Positions 22,057 to 23,573 of a DNA stretch of 23,573 nucleotides are shown piece by piece. The stretch comes from Pseudoluteimonas sp044226035. Its GTDB lineage: Bacteria > Pseudomonadota > Gammaproteobacteria > Xanthomonadales > Xanthomonadaceae. The notes beneath the pieces were generated by a model. The model had not been told where the DNA came from, did no database searches, and was given only the letters and a program-made list of their open reading frames with translations. The stretch's first letter is position 1. Every line of letters starts with the position of its first letter. The stretch covers positions 1-23,573 of the forward strand of contig JBGAHT010000046.1 of the NCBI GenBank assembly GCA_044226035.1. The letters run 5' to 3'. A program made the translations under genes and the position numbers.

Positions 22057-22991
22057 GCGGCTTCGTCCGCGATCTCGGCGATCGCGGGCTTCGGCGCGGG
22101 CTTGCGCGCCTTGGCCAGGGTGATCGCGACCACGCCGAGCAGGATCACGCCCATCGCCAGCAGTTCGTGCGTGCCGAAGCGTTCGTGCGCCAGCCACGCG
22201 CCCAGCACCACCGCGATCGCGGGATTGACGTAGGCGTAGCTGCCGGCCAGCGCCGGGCGCACGTGGTGCAGCAGCCAGATGTAGGCGGAGAAGCCGACGA
22301 TGGAACCGAACGCGATCAGGTAGGCGAACGCGGCGAGGCCGTGCGCGGTCGGCATGCCGTGGAAGCGCTCGCCGGCGAGCGCGCCGACGATGCACATCGC
22401 CACGCCGCCGCACAGCATCTGCGCCGCCGAAGCCATGAACGGCGACGGCAGGTCGCGGCCGCGGCTCCAGATGGAACCGAACGACCACGCGAGGGTCGCG
22501 ACCAGCAGCGCGACCATCCCGACTTTCGATGCGCTCAGGCTGCTGTCGGCGTTGAGCCAGAGCACGCCGAGGAAGCCGATGCCCAGGCCGATCCATTCGA
22601 TCCGGCTCGGATGCTGGCCGCGCAGCGCGGCGAACACGCCCATCCACAACGGCGCGGACGCGACCGCGACCGCGGCCAGGCCCGAGGAGACGGACTTCTC
22701 GGCGAGGTTGACCATGCCGTTGCCGAGCAGCAGCAACAGCACGCCCATCGCCGCCGCGTTGCGCCATTGCGGCGCGGTCGGCGCGGGCACGCCGCGCCAG
22801 CGCAGGAACGCGAACATCAGCGAGCCGGCGATGATGAAGCGGATGCCGCCGAGCAGGAACGGCGGAAACCCGCCTTCCAGCGAGAAGCGGATGGCGAGGT
22901 AGGTGGAACCCCAGATCAGGTACACCGCCGCGAGCGCGAGCAGCACGCGGCCGCCGCTCGGCGACGTCGGATGGGAAGCGGATGCGTTCAT
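22053..22991 (-). CDS. EamA-family drug/metabolite exporter (YedA-like)
   Basis: A 312-residue, ten-helix DMT protein. The first helix contains VYLIWGSTYLAIRFSLEGGFPP, and GGIRFIIAGSLMF and GMVNLAEKSVSSGLAAV follow, matching the YedA-like branch of the EamA family (amino acid or metabolite export). The second EamA repeat holds YIWLLHHVRPALAGSYAYVNPAIAVVLG. The C-terminus is a charged tail (KARKPAPKPAIAEIADEAA). The ATG at 22991 is preceded by GGAAATCC and, 27 bases upstream, by a TAGAAT -10 that overlaps the ada stop codon. It overlaps rarD by 4 bp, forming a two-gene unit. Confidence 0.93.
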   Translation of the reverse strand: MNASASHPTSPSGGRVLLALAAVYLIWGSTYLAIRFSLEGGFPPFLLGGIRFIIAGSLMFAFLRWRGVPAPTAPQWRNAAAMGVLLLLLGNGMVNLAEKSVSSGLAAVAVASAPLWMGVFAALRGQHPSRIEWIGLGIGFLGVLWLNADSSLSASKVGMVALLVATLAWSFGSIWSRGRDLPSPFMASAAQMLCGGVAMCIVGALAGERFHGMPTAHGLAAFAYLIAFGSIVGFSAYIWLLHHVRPALAGSYAYVNPAIAVVLGAWLAHERFGTHELLAMGVILLGVVAITLAKARKPAPKPAIAEIADEAA

Positions 22992-23017
22992 GGGAAATCC
23001 GTGCGCCGTGGCGCGGG

Positions 23018-23023
23018 ATTCTA
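23018..23023 (-). promoter_or_regulatory. -10 element (TAGAAT) upstream of the EamA/rarD pair
   Basis: TAGAAT on the minus strand matches five of six consensus bases; transcription would start near 23011, about 20 bases before the ATG. Its first three bases are the TAG stop of ada. The -35 region is GC-rich with no good match. Confidence 0.45.
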
Positions 23024-23573
23024 CGCGCCGCCGGCGAGCCGCGCGCCTTCGCGTTGCAACAGGCGGCGCTTCAGCGGCAGGCCCCAGCGGTAGCCGCCGA
23101 CGCTGCCGTCGCCGCGCACCACGCGATGGCAGGGCACCAGCACCGCGATCCGGTTGCGCGCGCAGGCGCCGGCGACCGCGCGCGCGGCGCTGGGCGCGCC
23201 GAGTTGCGATGCGATTTCGGCATAGCTGCGCGTCTGTCCGGGCGGAATCCGCATCAGCGCGTCCCACACTTTTTTCTGGAACGCGGTGCCGAGCAGGTCG
23301 ACCTCGACCTCCGCCTTCTTTCCGGCCAGCGCATCGGCGACCGCGCGCACGCGCGGCGCGAGGAAGGCGTCGCGGCCGGCATCGACCCGCTGCAGCGCGG
23401 CGTTCGGGAACTCCGCGCGCAGCTTCGCCTCCAGCGAACGCCCGTCGGCGCCGAGCTCGACCATGCAGATGCCGCGCGCGCTGGCCGCGACCAGCGCGGT
23501 GCCGAGCGCGGTGTCGACCGTGCTCCAGCGCAGTTCCTCGCCTTCGCCGCCGGCGCGATAGCGCGCCGGCGTC
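23021..23573 (-). CDS. ada: Ada, O6-methylguanine-DNA methyltransferase domain (5' end outside window)
   Basis: The frame is open from the right edge (184 codons visible) to TAG 23023-23021. The first visible residues, TPARYRAGGEGEELRWS, match the junction where the AraC-type DNA-binding domain of Ada ends and the methyltransferase begins. A stand-alone Ogt would not carry them, so the missing 5' part probably encodes the Ada regulatory domains. The C-terminal domain has GTAFQKKVWDALMRIPPG, SYAEIA and the active-site motif PCHRVVRGDG; the acceptor cysteine codon is 23131-23129. The RGICMVELG stretch belongs to the N-terminal fold of this domain. Ada removes alkyl groups from O6-guanine and, once methylated, activates its own adaptive-response genes. 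The last residues are LAGGA. Confidence 0.9.
   Translation of the reverse strand, partial: TPARYRAGGEGEELRWSTVDTALGTALVAASARGICMVELGADGRSLEAKLRAEFPNAALQRVDAGRDAFLAPRVRAVADALAGKKAEVEVDLLGTAFQKKVWDALMRIPPGQTRSYAEIASQLGAPSAARAVAGACARNRIAVLVPCHRVVRGDGSVGGYRWGLPLKRRLLQREGARLAGGA

Overview
The window looks like a piece of a GC-rich gammaproteobacterial chromosome, most likely from the Lysobacter/Luteimonas side of the Xanthomonadaceae. This is inferred from roughly 70% GC coding sequence, a class II ribonucleotide reductase split into nrdJa and nrdJb, and intergenic palindromes of the GTAGGAGCG and CCCTCTCCC types that are common in that family. I found no tRNA, rRNA, CRISPR array or complete insertion sequence.

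Layout. 1-886 (-) is a visibly AT-richer ImmA/IrrE-type metallopeptidase gene that runs off the left edge. 916-4579 (-) is the class II RNR locus: nrdJa, a lysine/alanine-rich histone H1-like gene, then nrdJb. Upstream of nrdJa, in the only gene-free stretch over 300 bases (4580-5028), lie two NrdR-type boxes 32 bp apart and a leader hairpin. 5029-10939 (+) is a compact operon-like run: a Do-family periplasmic protease, a YqjD/ElaB-like protein, a YqjE-like protein, a small unknown protein, an AI-2E-family transporter, a YigB-like HAD phosphatase and an M17 aminopeptidase. Most downstream junctions are 1-4 bp overlaps. An AT-richer orphan gene (10960-11319) follows.

11512-15014 (-) is an ABC-2 exporter (ATPase, permease) followed by a DesK/DesR-type two-component system. 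Divergent from it, 15211-19949 (+) is a MacAB-like system with a separate ATPase and two FtsX permeases; its genes are separated by clusters of palindromic repeats. A GTG-started lipoprotein-like alpha/beta hydrolase follows and converges on rarD. The right end (-) holds rarD, a second EamA-type transporter and the C-terminal part of ada.

How the parts work together. NrdJa and NrdJb should make deoxyribonucleotides with adenosylcobalamin, probably under NrdR control. The Do protease and the aminopeptidase suggest protein quality control and peptide recycling, although the intervening membrane genes have no proven link to that. The ABC-2 genes and the DesKR-like pair probably form an envelope-stress or drug-response unit that may also control the divergent MacAB-like operon through the shared 196 bp region.

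The points most worth a second look are: a nine-A slippery tract in nrdJb whose -1 frame stops two codons later, just before the cysteine-rich tail; the H1-like gene between the two RNR halves; a copy of the nrdJa ribosome binding site held in a leader hairpin loop; two -10 elements placed for leaderless mRNAs; and a REP-like hairpin inside the start region of the hydrolase gene.
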